Of a stretch of 64,000 nt of DNA, positions 42,917 through 50,794 are shown piece after piece. The stretch lies in the NCBI GenBank assembly GCA_017963125.1, contig JAGCUA010000009.1, positions 232,236 through 296,235 on the forward strand, in the 5' to 3' direction. The stretch is from a bacterium. Lineage in GTDB: Bacteria > UBP6 > UBA1177. Positions within the stretch are counted from its first letter, which is position 1; each line of letters opens with the position of its first letter. A program made the position numbers and the translations under genes. The notes under the pieces were generated by a model. The model searched no databases. It was not told where the DNA came from and saw only the letters and a list, made by a program, of their open reading frames with translations.

Positions 42917-43843
42917 ATGGTCGAAAACAAAGAAAACAAAGAAAATAAAATTCAGGAACAGCCGCAAAACGAGAAACCGCAGGGCCTTGACGATTCCAAG
43001 GAAATGCGCCGTATGATGATCAACATCGTGAACAATCAGAACGGTCTCTTTGCGGAAATGAAGGATATCAAGAACAAAGTCAATACAAAGGAACAGAATC
43101 AGGCGACACGCTATTTCGTCACTTTCGTGATTTTGGGCATCGTCATCATCACTTCGTTCTTTTTCTATTTCAGGGCGCAGGCTGCGAACTATGCCAACCA
43201 GAGCAGAATCCGCGAAGAACACAACAAATACCTTGAAAAAGAAGTCGCCGAACTCAAAGACAAGATCTTTTCGATGGAAAACAACGATATCAAGGCATAT
43301 AACCTCTATCTCGCGCTGAAAGAAGGTGATCCCGACAACGCTTTCAAACTTTACAAAGAATTCAACCTTTCTGCACTTTCGCGTCTTGAAAGAACGATCA
43401 TCGACAACGAGACAAGCATGATCAAGCAGAAAGCGGCTCTGCAAAAATACGAGGAAGGCGAAACGCTTTTCAAACGCAAAAGCTACGAAGCGGCGATCGA
43501 CAGATTCAAAGACAGCCTTGACATCTCATCTACCGGAGACCATATCACGAATCTTTTCTATCTTACAGCTCTTTCATACTACAGAATGAAAGACTACAAC
43601 AAGGCGGCTATCGCATTTGAAAGATTCCTTTTCATCTACACAAAAAAAGATCTTCCGAAAGACCGTTCGGAACTTCTGCTCGGAGTCTGCTACGAAAAAA
43701 TGAACCAGCTCGAAAGAGCAAAAAATTTCTACGAGCAGTCGATGCGTGAAAACCGCCACAACAGATTCTTTCCGACAATCCGCGACCGCGTCAAAAACAT
43801 CGAAAAGAAGATGGAAAAGATGAAAGAATCCAATCTGGATTAA
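42917..43843 (+). CDS. Single-TM protein with C-terminal TPR repeats
   Basis: The 308-residue protein has a polar, Asn/Glu-rich N-terminus, one TM (about 71-90, FVTFVILGIVIITSFFFYF), a coiled coil (about 95-125), and TPR-like repeats (about 165-295: EGETLFKRKSYEAAIDRFKDSL, YLTALSYYRMKDYNKAAIAFERFL, LLGVCYEKMNQLERAKNFYEQS). The form resembles YbgF/BamD-like envelope TPR proteins without a signal peptidase site. Partners unknown. It stands alone between divergent and convergent neighbours, with GAGG before the ATG. Confidence 0.85.
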   Translation: MVENKENKENKIQEQPQNEKPQGLDDSKEMRRMMINIVNNQNGLFAEMKDIKNKVNTKEQNQATRYFVTFVILGIVIITSFFFYFRAQAANYANQSRIREEHNKYLEKEVAELKDKIFSMENNDIKAYNLYLALKEGDPDNAFKLYKEFNLSALSRLERTIIDNETSMIKQKAALQKYEEGETLFKRKSYEAAIDRFKDSLDISSTGDHITNLFYLTALSYYRMKDYNKAAIAFERFLFIYTKKDLPKDRSELLLGVCYEKMNQLERAKNFYEQSMRENRHNRFFPTIRDRVKNIEKKMEKMKESNLD

Positions 43844-43895
43844 ACAATCACCTTTTCTGAAATCAGCCGACAACAAAACAAGTGCAAAAAAAAAA

Positions 43896-43915
43896 CGGGG
43901 AGCCGAAGCTCCCCG
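43896..43915 (-). terminator. Rho-independent terminator of gdhA
   Basis: CGGGGAGC, CGAA, GCTCCCCG: a perfect 8-bp stem with a tetraloop, followed on the minus strand by about ten T's, 25 nt after the gdhA stop. It may also act weakly for the convergent TPR gene. Confidence 0.9.
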
Positions 43916-43939
43916 CGAAAACCGTAAAAACAGGTCCGA

Positions 43940-45289
43940 TTAGAAGAGTCCCTGTTCCATCATAGCGGTTGCAACTTTCTCGAATCCGGCAATGTTTGCA
44001 CCTGCAACGAGGTCATAGCCAAGGCCGTATTTTTCAGCTGCTGCTGCGGAATTGTCGTGGATGTTCTTCATCATCTGTTTAAGTTTCTCGTCAACTTCTT
44101 CAGCGGTCCAAACGAGTCTTTCGCTGTTCTGAGACATTTCGAGTGCGGAAACGCCTACGCCGCCTGCGTTAACTGCTTTCGACGGAGCAACGATGATGTG
44201 TTTCTGCTGGCGAAGGAAGTTGAGTGCATCGTTCGTGGTCGGCATATTTGCGACTTCGATGTAGTATTTTGCGCCACATGCAGCGATTTTTTCAGCCTGC
44301 GGCATTTTGACGTCATTCTGCATAGCTGACGGCATAACGACATCACATTTTACGCCCCAAGGTTTCTCGCCTGCTACGAACTGGCAGCCGAATTTGTCAG
44401 CGTACGGTTTAACGTGCATCGGGTCTTTAGCTCTCATTTCAAGAAGGTAATCAACCTTCTCAGGAGTTGCTACGCCGTCCGGATCATAGATGTAGCCGTC
44501 AGGACCTGAAAGGGTGATGACTTTTGCACCAAGCTGCATAGCTTTCTTGCAGATACCCCATGTAACGTTGCCGAAACCAGCTGCTGCGATCGTTTTTCCT
44601 TCGATCTTGTCGCCTTCGTGTTTAAGAACGTTCTCAAGGTAGTAAACTGCGCCGTAACCGGTAGCTTCAGGACGAATGAGCGATCCGCCGTAGGTAAGAC
44701 CTTTACCGGTAAGAACGCCGTTTTCCCAAACGCCTTTAAGTCTTCTGTACTGACCATAGAGGTAGCCGATCTCTCTTCCGCCTACACCCATGTCACCAGC
44801 GGGAACGTCGATGTCCGGGCTGATGTAGCGGTAAAGAGCAGTCATGAAGCTCTGGCAGAAACGCATAACTTCTGCATCTGATTTGCCAGCAGGATCGAAG
44901 TCCGAGCCGCCTTTTGCGCCGCCGATAGGAAGACCGGTAAGCGAGTTTTTGAAGGTCTGCTCGAAGCCGAGGAACTTAATGATTCCTTCGTAAACGTTCT
45001 TCTGGAAACGAAGTCCGCCTTTGTACGGTCCGATTGCGCCGTTGAACTGGCATCTCCAGCCGCGGTTGGTGTGGGTGTTGCCCTGATCGTCAGTCCATAC
45101 AACTCTGAATGTGAACATTCTTTCCGGCTCAGTCATACGATTGAGAAGGTCAGCCTTTTCATACTCAGGATGAGCATCAACAACAGGGGAAAGAGAAGAA
45201 AGAACTTCTTCTACAGTCTGAACGAATTCGGGTTCGTTAGCGTGTTTCGCTTTTACGTTTTCGATAACGCTTTCTACATACTTGTTCAT
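43940..45289 (-). CDS. gdhA: Glutamate dehydrogenase, hexameric NADP-type
   Basis: 449 residues from an ATG with GGAGG at 5 nt; a longer frame to 45331 has no such signal. Family motifs are clear: GPYKGGLRF, SLTGLPIGGAKGGSDFDP (active-site lysine region), DIDVPAGDMGVGGREIGYLYGQY and the nucleotide-binding AAGFGNVTWG. It interconverts 2-oxoglutarate plus ammonium and glutamate. The length and motifs fit the biosynthetic NADP-linked enzymes of about 450 residues. A strong promoter containing an inverted repeat lies upstream and a strong terminator downstream, so it is a regulated single-gene unit. Confidence 0.96.
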   Translation of the reverse strand: MNKYVESVIENVKAKHANEPEFVQTVEEVLSSLSPVVDAHPEYEKADLLNRMTEPERMFTFRVVWTDDQGNTHTNRGWRCQFNGAIGPYKGGLRFQKNVYEGIIKFLGFEQTFKNSLTGLPIGGAKGGSDFDPAGKSDAEVMRFCQSFMTALYRYISPDIDVPAGDMGVGGREIGYLYGQYRRLKGVWENGVLTGKGLTYGGSLIRPEATGYGAVYYLENVLKHEGDKIEGKTIAAAGFGNVTWGICKKAMQLGAKVITLSGPDGYIYDPDGVATPEKVDYLLEMRAKDPMHVKPYADKFGCQFVAGEKPWGVKCDVVMPSAMQNDVKMPQAEKIAACGAKYYIEVANMPTTNDALNFLRQQKHIIVAPSKAVNAGGVGVSALEMSQNSERLVWTAEEVDEKLKQMMKNIHDNSAAAAEKYGLGYDLVAGANIAGFEKVATAMMEQGLF

Positions 45290-45348
45290 ATAAACCTCCA
45301 TAAAAAAAAGGATTAAAAAAACAAACCCCAATGAACATAAATCGACGC

Positions 45349-45377
45349 CTTATAAGTAATAAAAATTACTTAGTCAA
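45349..45377 (-). promoter_or_regulatory. gdhA promoter with inverted repeat in the spacer
   Basis: Minus strand: TTGACT (45372-45377), 17-nt spacer, TATAAG (45349-45354). The spacer is filled by TAAGTAAT, AAAA, ATTACTTA (45353-45372), an exact inverted repeat that also fits GTA-N8-TAC. A regulator bound there would block RNA polymerase. It lies about 60 nt before the start codon. Confidence 0.65.
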
Positions 45378-45467
45378 ATAAAAACAAAAAAATTTTTTAT
45401 TCTTATAAAATTTGCACATTCCCCCTTTCCGTGCTAACTTCCGCGGTTTTTTGTTTTTGGTGGTCTT

Positions 45468-46796
45468 ATGAAAAAAAACATCACTGAAGGTTCGATCCCG
45501 AAAATCCTGCTTGACATGGCTCTGGGTATGCTCATCGGCCACATCGCGATGACGGCTTTCAACCTGACAGACACATATTTCGTTTCCAAACTGGGAACGC
45601 TCGAACTCGCCGCAATGAGCTACACTTTTCCGGTTGTCATGCTCGTCAACCACTTTCTTTTCGGCATCGGACTCGGCACGAGCGCCGTCATTTCCCGTGC
45701 GATCGGGCAGAAAAACTTTCCTGAAGTCAAGCGGATCTCAACCGACAGCCTTTTCCTTATAATCTGTTTGGGAACTTTTTTCGGCATTGCCGGACTTCTC
45801 ACGATAAGGCCGATTTTCAGCGCGCTCGGGGCAAAAGGCGAAACGCTCGAACTCGTTCTCAGATACATGAGGATCTGCTGCTACGGAATGCCAGTCGGAG
45901 CTGTTCCAGCCGTAATCGACAATGAGATCAGGGCGACCGGAGACACTAAAACACCGGGACTCATCATGGTGACAGTCGTAGTGATAAACGTAATTCTTGA
46001 CCCGCTTCTCATCTTCGGTATCGGCTTTTTCCCCAGGATGGGAATCGAAGGGGCGGCTCTGGCCACAATGATAGCAAAGATCGTGAGTGCCGCTCTCGTC
46101 GTAAGTTTCATGCAGTTCAGAATGAAAATGTTCGATTTTTCGGAACTTAAACTGCCGGTAATTTTCAGTTCGTGGAAAAAAGTCCTCTGGCTCGGGATCC
46201 CGACCTCTTTTTCGCTCATGCTTATGCCGATTTCGAACGCGATAGTTACAAGAATTACGGCCGGTTACGGCGATGAAGCAGTTGCCTCGCTCGGAGCCGG
46301 TATCAAAATCGATTCCCTCCTTCTCGTAGGCGTTTTCTCGCTTTCGAGCGTACTTCTTCCCTTCACCGGACAGAATTACGGTGCAGCAAGGATCGACCGC
46401 GTGAAAAAAGCGCTCAAAATCTCCGAACTTTTTTCGCTGTGCTGGGGCTCGTTCATGATGCTTATTTTTATTCTGTTCCGCCGGAATATCGCCTCGATGT
46501 TCACTGAAGACCCGGTCGTCCTCAAATATATAATGGAATATATGCTCATCAACGGACTTGCTTTCCCTGCAATCGGATCATCGATCATGTGCGTCAACGT
46601 TATAAACGGACTTCACAAACCGATCCGATCAACAATGCTCAACTTCATGAGAACGATCGTCATGCTCATTCCGGCAGTCTGGCTCGGCGGCAGGATTGCG
46701 GATGTAACGGGAATTTTCGCTGCGATTTCAACAACGAGTATCGTTGCCTTTTTCATTTATCACGCGACTGTTAAAATAACTATTGAAAAAATATGA
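45468..46796 (+). CDS. MATE-family efflux transporter
   Basis: The 442-residue protein has about 12 TMs and the MATE pattern in both halves: DMALGMLIGHIAMTAFNLTDTYFVSKLGTLELAAMSYTFP and LGIPTSFSLMLMPISNAIVTRITAGYGDEAVASLGAG, with SAVISRAIGQKN near residue 68. These pumps exchange Na+ or H+ for drugs and cationic metabolites. Start follows GGTGG. It shares its upstream region with gdhA (divergent) and converges with the ornithine carbamoyltransferase gene. Confidence 0.92.
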   Translation: MKKNITEGSIPKILLDMALGMLIGHIAMTAFNLTDTYFVSKLGTLELAAMSYTFPVVMLVNHFLFGIGLGTSAVISRAIGQKNFPEVKRISTDSLFLIICLGTFFGIAGLLTIRPIFSALGAKGETLELVLRYMRICCYGMPVGAVPAVIDNEIRATGDTKTPGLIMVTVVVINVILDPLLIFGIGFFPRMGIEGAALATMIAKIVSAALVVSFMQFRMKMFDFSELKLPVIFSSWKKVLWLGIPTSFSLMLMPISNAIVTRITAGYGDEAVASLGAGIKIDSLLLVGVFSLSSVLLPFTGQNYGAARIDRVKKALKISELFSLCWGSFMMLIFILFRRNIASMFTEDPVVLKYIMEYMLINGLAFPAIGSSIMCVNVINGLHKPIRSTMLNFMRTIVMLIPAVWLGGRIADVTGIFAAISTTSIVAFFIYHATVKITIEKI

Positions 46797-46830
46797 CGTC
46801 ACGTCGCAAAGACGTCACGGCGTGACGATT
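46797..46830. repeat. ACG/CGT-rich intergenic repeat, copy 3
   Basis: Fills nearly all of the 41-nt gap between two convergent genes with GACGTCACG and CGTCACGGCGTGACG units, the latter almost palindromic. It shares its units with 33657-33720 and 36672-36785 and may act as a terminator hairpin here. Confidence 0.6.
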
Positions 46831-46837
46831 TAAATGA

Positions 46838-47836
46838 TTATTTTCCGATCGTTGCACACATAACAGCTTTGATCGTGTGCATTCTGTTTTCTGCTTCGTC
46901 GAAAACTTTGGAATATCTGCTTCTGAAGACTTCGTCGGTAACTTCCATCTCTTTGATGCCGAACTTTTCGAAAATCTCTTTGCCGACTTTCGTGTTGAGG
47001 TCGTGGAAGCTCGGAAGGCAGTGAAGGAAAATAACATCCGGATTTCCGGTAGCCTTTATCATCTTCATATTTACCTGATAAGCCTTGAGCTGTTTGATCC
47101 TCTGCTCGAAAAGTGCTTCTTCGCCCATCGAAACCCAAACGTCGGTGTAGATTACGTCTGCGTCTTTTACAGCTTTCATCGGATCTTCGGAGAACTCGAT
47201 CACAGCGCCGGTTTCCTTAGCGACGTCCTTCATCTCCTTAACGAGATTTTTGTCGGGCCAGAGAGCTTTCGGAGCGCATGAAACGAAGTGCATTCCCATT
47301 TTTGCTGCACCGATCATAAGGCTGTTGCCCATGTTGTTTCTTGCGTCGCCGCAGTAAACGAATTTAACCTTGTTGAGAGGTTTCGCGACGTGCTCTTCGA
47401 TTGTGAGGAAGTCAGCGAGGATCTGAGTCGGGTGGTAAAGGTCAGTAAGACCGTTCCAAACCGGAACACCTGCATATTTTGCGAGTGTTTCAACAGTTTC
47501 CTGTTTGAAACCGCGGAACTCTATTCCGTCGAACATTCTGCCGAGAACTTTAGCGGTGTCTTCGATCGACTCTTTTTTGCCCATCTGGCTGTCGTTCGAG
47601 CCGAGGAATGTTACGCCTGCGCCTTCATCCATCGCGCCTACTTCAAAAGCGCAGCGGGTTCTCGTCGAGGTTTTTTCGAAAAGAAGGACGATGTTCTTGC
47701 CTTCAAGCAGATCGCCTTTGATACCTGCTCTTTTCTTTGCTTTAAGGTTGTGTGCAAGGTCGAGAAGATAACGGATTTCTTCGGGTGTAAAGTCTTTAAG
47801 TGTCAAAAAGTTTCTTCCTTTAAGATTAACAGCCAT
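46838..47836 (-). CDS. argF: Ornithine carbamoyltransferase
   Basis: 332 residues from an ATG with GGAGG upstream; the frame runs 21 nt further without a better start. Motifs: [12 protein letters not shown] (carbamoyl phosphate binding), [19 protein letters not shown], and [10 protein letters not shown] (ornithine site and catalytic Cys). It forms citrulline from ornithine and carbamoyl phosphate. Whether it is the biosynthetic (ArgF) or catabolic (ArcB) type is not settled by reading, and no arginine deiminase or other arg genes are near. It has a good promoter of its own. Confidence 0.92.
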   Translation of the reverse strand: MAVNLKGRNFLTLKDFTPEEIRYLLDLAHNLKAKKRAGIKGDLLEGKNIVLLFEKTSTRTRCAFEVGAMDEGAGVTFLGSNDSQMGKKESIEDTAKVLGRMFDGIEFRGFKQETVETLAKYAGVPVWNGLTDLYHPTQILADFLTIEEHVAKPLNKVKFVYCGDARNNMGNSLMIGAAKMGMHFVSCAPKALWPDKNLVKEMKDVAKETGAVIEFSEDPMKAVKDADVIYTDVWVSMGEEALFEQRIKQLKAYQVNMKMIKATGNPDVIFLHCLPSFHDLNTKVGKEIFEKFGIKEMEVTDEVFRSRYSKVFDEAENRMHTIKAVMCATIGK

Positions 47837-47877
47837 TTTTTCCTCCAAAAAAAACATGGTTAAACAAAAAACGCAAA

Positions 47878-47905
47878 ATTATAGGAAGCGAAAATAAAAA
47901 AGCAA
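47878..47905 (-). promoter_or_regulatory. Promoter of argF
   Basis: Minus strand: TTGCTT (47900-47905), 16-nt spacer, perfect TATAAT (47878-47883), about 42 nt before the start codon. Confidence 0.6.
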
Positions 47906-47926
47906 CATGAAACGGCAAAATAAAAA

Positions 47927-47955
47927 TTGATAAGATTTTTGTCTTGTGGTATATC
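47927..47955 (+). promoter_or_regulatory. Promoter of the zinc-ribbon/PATAN operon
   Basis: TTGATA (47927-47932), 17-nt spacer, TATATC (47950-47955), 21 nt before the chosen start at 47977. It supports that start over the in-frame ATG at 47944, which lies inside the promoter. Confidence 0.6.
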
Positions 47956-47976
47956 CATGCGGATTTTGGAGGGATG

Positions 47977-49734
47977 ATGAAAAAAATATCGCTGATTTTT
48001 CTCTTTTTTCTTTCTCTTTTCTCCCTTTCGGCGGAAACCCTGCATCTTGACACATTCAGCAGCAAAAATTTCGTATCGGATATAAACAGCGCGCTTATAA
48101 GCGAATCACCTGAAATTCTCGTCAAAGCGGCTTCCCCTTATCTTTCCAAAATGCACGAGCTCAACATTCCCGACTGCTTCGGATGTTCGCTTTATCTTCT
48201 GAAAATGACTGAAAATGCCGATCCGGCAATGCAGCTCGCCGCGGCCGATCTCGCCGTAAAATTTTCCAATGATCTCCCCGAGGTCCATCATCACTATCTC
48301 ACGCGACTCTTCCACCTGGCCCCGAGCAGACCGGACAAGATAGTTTCCCACTTTTTTAAAGCGGTCGACAGATCCCTGAATTTTGCTTTTGCGGATTCTG
48401 TGATCTATCTTTTTATAGGGAAATTATCAGCTATATGTCTAATATTTTTCGTAATATTCATTATCATAATGTTTCTCAAATACACCAGTTTGGTTATTCA
48501 TAAATACAAGCATATCGTTGGTTTTTCAAAGTTCTATGCGATCGGTCTCTGCATAACTTTTTTCGTTTCGATGTGGCTTGTATCGGACAATTTTCACAAT
48601 GTCATATTTCTTTTGATCCCGTTTCTCATATTCTTCGGAGACCTCGGAACACGCGCGGAAAAAGTGACGCTCCACATTACTGTTCTGCTTTTCGTAGCAA
48701 CTTCGGCTGTTTCAATGACTGCGGAAAAACAAAAAGCAAGCCAGTTTGATCAGAATGTCGCTTACAACCATCTTATCGCGGTCATCTCTCCGGATCTTCT
48801 CCCTGAGGAAAACATAGATCTTTCCCAGCCCGGAGGATATATGGCAAAAGGTTTCCTCTTTCTCTACAACGGCAATTTCAGCAGAGCGGCCTTCAACCTG
48901 AAAAAAGAACTTTCTTCTGCAGAGATCCCCGAAATAAAGGCCATGCTTTCAAACGCTCTCGGCATAGCACTCGCCTCAAACGGCAACCACAAAGAGGCGC
49001 TTCCTTATTTGAAAGAAGCTTACGAAAGCACAGGCGATCCGAAAATAGGATACAATCTTTCAAAAGTTTTGGACGAAACAGGTTTCAGGGAAGAGGGTTC
49101 AAAACTTGAAAAGAAACTCATTTATTCCGCTTCCTCTGAATCGTTTTCCTACCCTTCCCTCTATTTTTCCGACACTTCCGAAATATGGAAGTATCTATGT
49201 TACGGCAACAGCTTCTCCAATGAAAGAAATAGAATAAATTCAGTAGCTTACATCTTAATAGCGCTTGTTTTCTACCTTTTTGTAATCCTGCTGAAATACA
49301 TTTATTTAGGTTCGTTGAAACTTTCAAGATGCCTTGAGTGCGGCAATATCATGTGTTCGAAATGTAATGCCGGCGGCAACGATGTCTGTGCAGTATGCAA
49401 GCTGATGAAAGCCGACTACACGCTCTTCAAACGCGGCGAACGCGAAATCTACGAAGCGAAAAGGGAGAATTTCTTCAGGCGCCGTTCGATAATAATGAAC
49501 ATCCTCACTTTTACCGTTCCCGGCGGCGGTCTCCTCTTCATCGACAAAATATTCGAAGGTTCGCTTTACCTCGCATTCCCGCTCACAATAACCCTTGTAT
49601 ATTTTATGAACACCATGGGGCTCGTTGTCGACAAACCTGATGAATCCCTAATGAAAACAATAATAATTTCAATAGATTTATTTGTTTACTGCCTTTCCGT
49701 GATAAGGGCTTTGTTTTCTGTCAGGAGAAACTGA
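47977..49734 (+). CDS. Membrane protein with signal peptide, helical repeats and a zinc ribbon
   Basis: 585 residues from the second of two adjacent ATGs after GGAGGG. It has a signal peptide (about 1-18), a helical N-terminal domain, three or four TMs (about 140-245), TPR-like repeats (about 285-365, KGFLFLYNGNFSRAAFNLKKEL, EALPYLKEAYESTG), another TM (about 425-443), a four-cysteine-pair zinc ribbon (CLECGNIMCSKC then CAVC, about 452-478), and two or three C-terminal TMs after GGGLLFIDKIFEG. I recognise no family, although the C-terminal half recalls proteins with TM2-like ends. It is coupled to the PATAN gene (TGATG). Confidence 0.78.
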   Translation: MKKISLIFLFFLSLFSLSAETLHLDTFSSKNFVSDINSALISESPEILVKAASPYLSKMHELNIPDCFGCSLYLLKMTENADPAMQLAAADLAVKFSNDLPEVHHHYLTRLFHLAPSRPDKIVSHFFKAVDRSLNFAFADSVIYLFIGKLSAICLIFFVIFIIIMFLKYTSLVIHKYKHIVGFSKFYAIGLCITFFVSMWLVSDNFHNVIFLLIPFLIFFGDLGTRAEKVTLHITVLLFVATSAVSMTAEKQKASQFDQNVAYNHLIAVISPDLLPEENIDLSQPGGYMAKGFLFLYNGNFSRAAFNLKKELSSAEIPEIKAMLSNALGIALASNGNHKEALPYLKEAYESTGDPKIGYNLSKVLDETGFREEGSKLEKKLIYSASSESFSYPSLYFSDTSEIWKYLCYGNSFSNERNRINSVAYILIALVFYLFVILLKYIYLGSLKLSRCLECGNIMCSKCNAGGNDVCAVCKLMKADYTLFKRGEREIYEAKRENFFRRRSIIMNILTFTVPGGGLLFIDKIFEGSLYLAFPLTITLVYFMNTMGLVVDKPDESLMKTIIISIDLFVYCLSVIRALFSVRRN

Positions 49735-50708
49735 TGCCGGTATCTATCATTCAAAAATCTACCGCAAAAATCGCGTTTGCCGGAGATATCCGCGACAAAA
49801 AACTTATCGATGTTTTCACTGAAGCCTCGATTTCGGGTCTTACCGGAATACTCAAACTCAAAGTTACAAGGAACGAATATTACTTTTATTTCGTAAAAGG
49901 TTCGCTTATATACTCTTCCAACATGAAAAAAACGATGGACCAGAAAGTCCTCGAAATCATAAAATATTCCGGTTTCATTTCGAGAGAGAAACTGATGCGC
50001 TGCGAAAAGCAGAAAAGCAGTGCGATGAAAACGATCCTTGAAATGCTTATCGACGAAGGTTTCGTCTCGATGCTGCTCTACTCCAAAGTGATAAGCCTTG
50101 CTATGCGGATCAACGTTATAAACGCAATGCTTGAAACCGACGGCAACTACAATTTTGAAATAAAAGCCAAGATCGATCCTGTTCACGGAGTCAGACCGAT
50201 CCAGATCTCACATATCAAACCGATAAGCAACCTGATAGAAGAAAACCGTGCCGCAGTAAAGGAAGTCGCAGGTTCGCTCTATTCCGAGATCGACAAATGC
50301 CCCGGCGCGCCTTATCTCAAGCCAAATCAGTCGTTTCTTCACAACGCGATCACAGACGAATCCGACTACCTGAAATTTTTTGCCGTAGCAGTCACCGATT
50401 TTATTGATAAAAAATGGTCTTTTCCGAGTTTTTTCCTCAAAGACAAACTTTTAAATTCGATAGCTGTCTATACTTTCAGAACTTTTGTAGTCATCAGTCT
50501 CTGCATTTTCCTCTATCTTGCGCTGATGACGACTACTTTCGACCTTAAAAACGAAGAGTTCAGCGGAAAAGACTTCTTCTTTATACGCGGAAAAATCACT
50601 GAATCGCTGCAGAACTTCCGGACAGTTGACAAACAGGACGGCAAAAACGCCTCCGAGCCGAAAGAAAACCGGAACAAAAACATAAAACTGAAAAACGGAA
50701 AAAAATAA
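49734..50708 (+). CDS. PATAN/DUF4388-domain protein with C-terminal TM
   Basis: The 324-residue protein has a DUF4388 (PATAN) pattern at about 8-100 (LIDVFTEASISGLTGILKLKVTRNEYYFYFVKGSLIYSS), then a helical second part that resembles the usual follow-on region (FISREKLMRCEKQ, LIDEGFVS), a central helical part, a TM near 243-262 and a basic tail. PATAN domains occur in signalling and motility proteins of deltaproteobacteria and some other lineages and bind partner proteins. Its start overlaps the previous stop as TGATG, so the two proteins probably work together. Confidence 0.75.
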   Translation: MPVSIIQKSTAKIAFAGDIRDKKLIDVFTEASISGLTGILKLKVTRNEYYFYFVKGSLIYSSNMKKTMDQKVLEIIKYSGFISREKLMRCEKQKSSAMKTILEMLIDEGFVSMLLYSKVISLAMRINVINAMLETDGNYNFEIKAKIDPVHGVRPIQISHIKPISNLIEENRAAVKEVAGSLYSEIDKCPGAPYLKPNQSFLHNAITDESDYLKFFAVAVTDFIDKKWSFPSFFLKDKLLNSIAVYTFRTFVVISLCIFLYLALMTTTFDLKNEEFSGKDFFFIRGKITESLQNFRTVDKQDGKNASEPKENRNKNIKLKNGKK

Positions 50709-50720
50709 TTTTCTATTATA

Positions 50721-50748
50721 TTGATATTTTCATAATTTTTACTATGCT
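50721..50748 (+). promoter_or_regulatory. Candidate promoter of the 584-aa protein gene
   Basis: TTGATA (50721-50726), 16-nt spacer, TATGCT (50743-50748), 46 nt before the start codon. Confidence 0.5.
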
Positions 50749-50794
50749 TCACCGTTTTTTTGAATTTGTCTGACAATTTTAGGGAGATTAAAAA

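Noticed and set aside
42797..43444. Open frame of 215 codons antisense to the TPR protein start
   Set aside because: No start signal, and the sense strand has a ribosome binding site, TM and TPR repeats.
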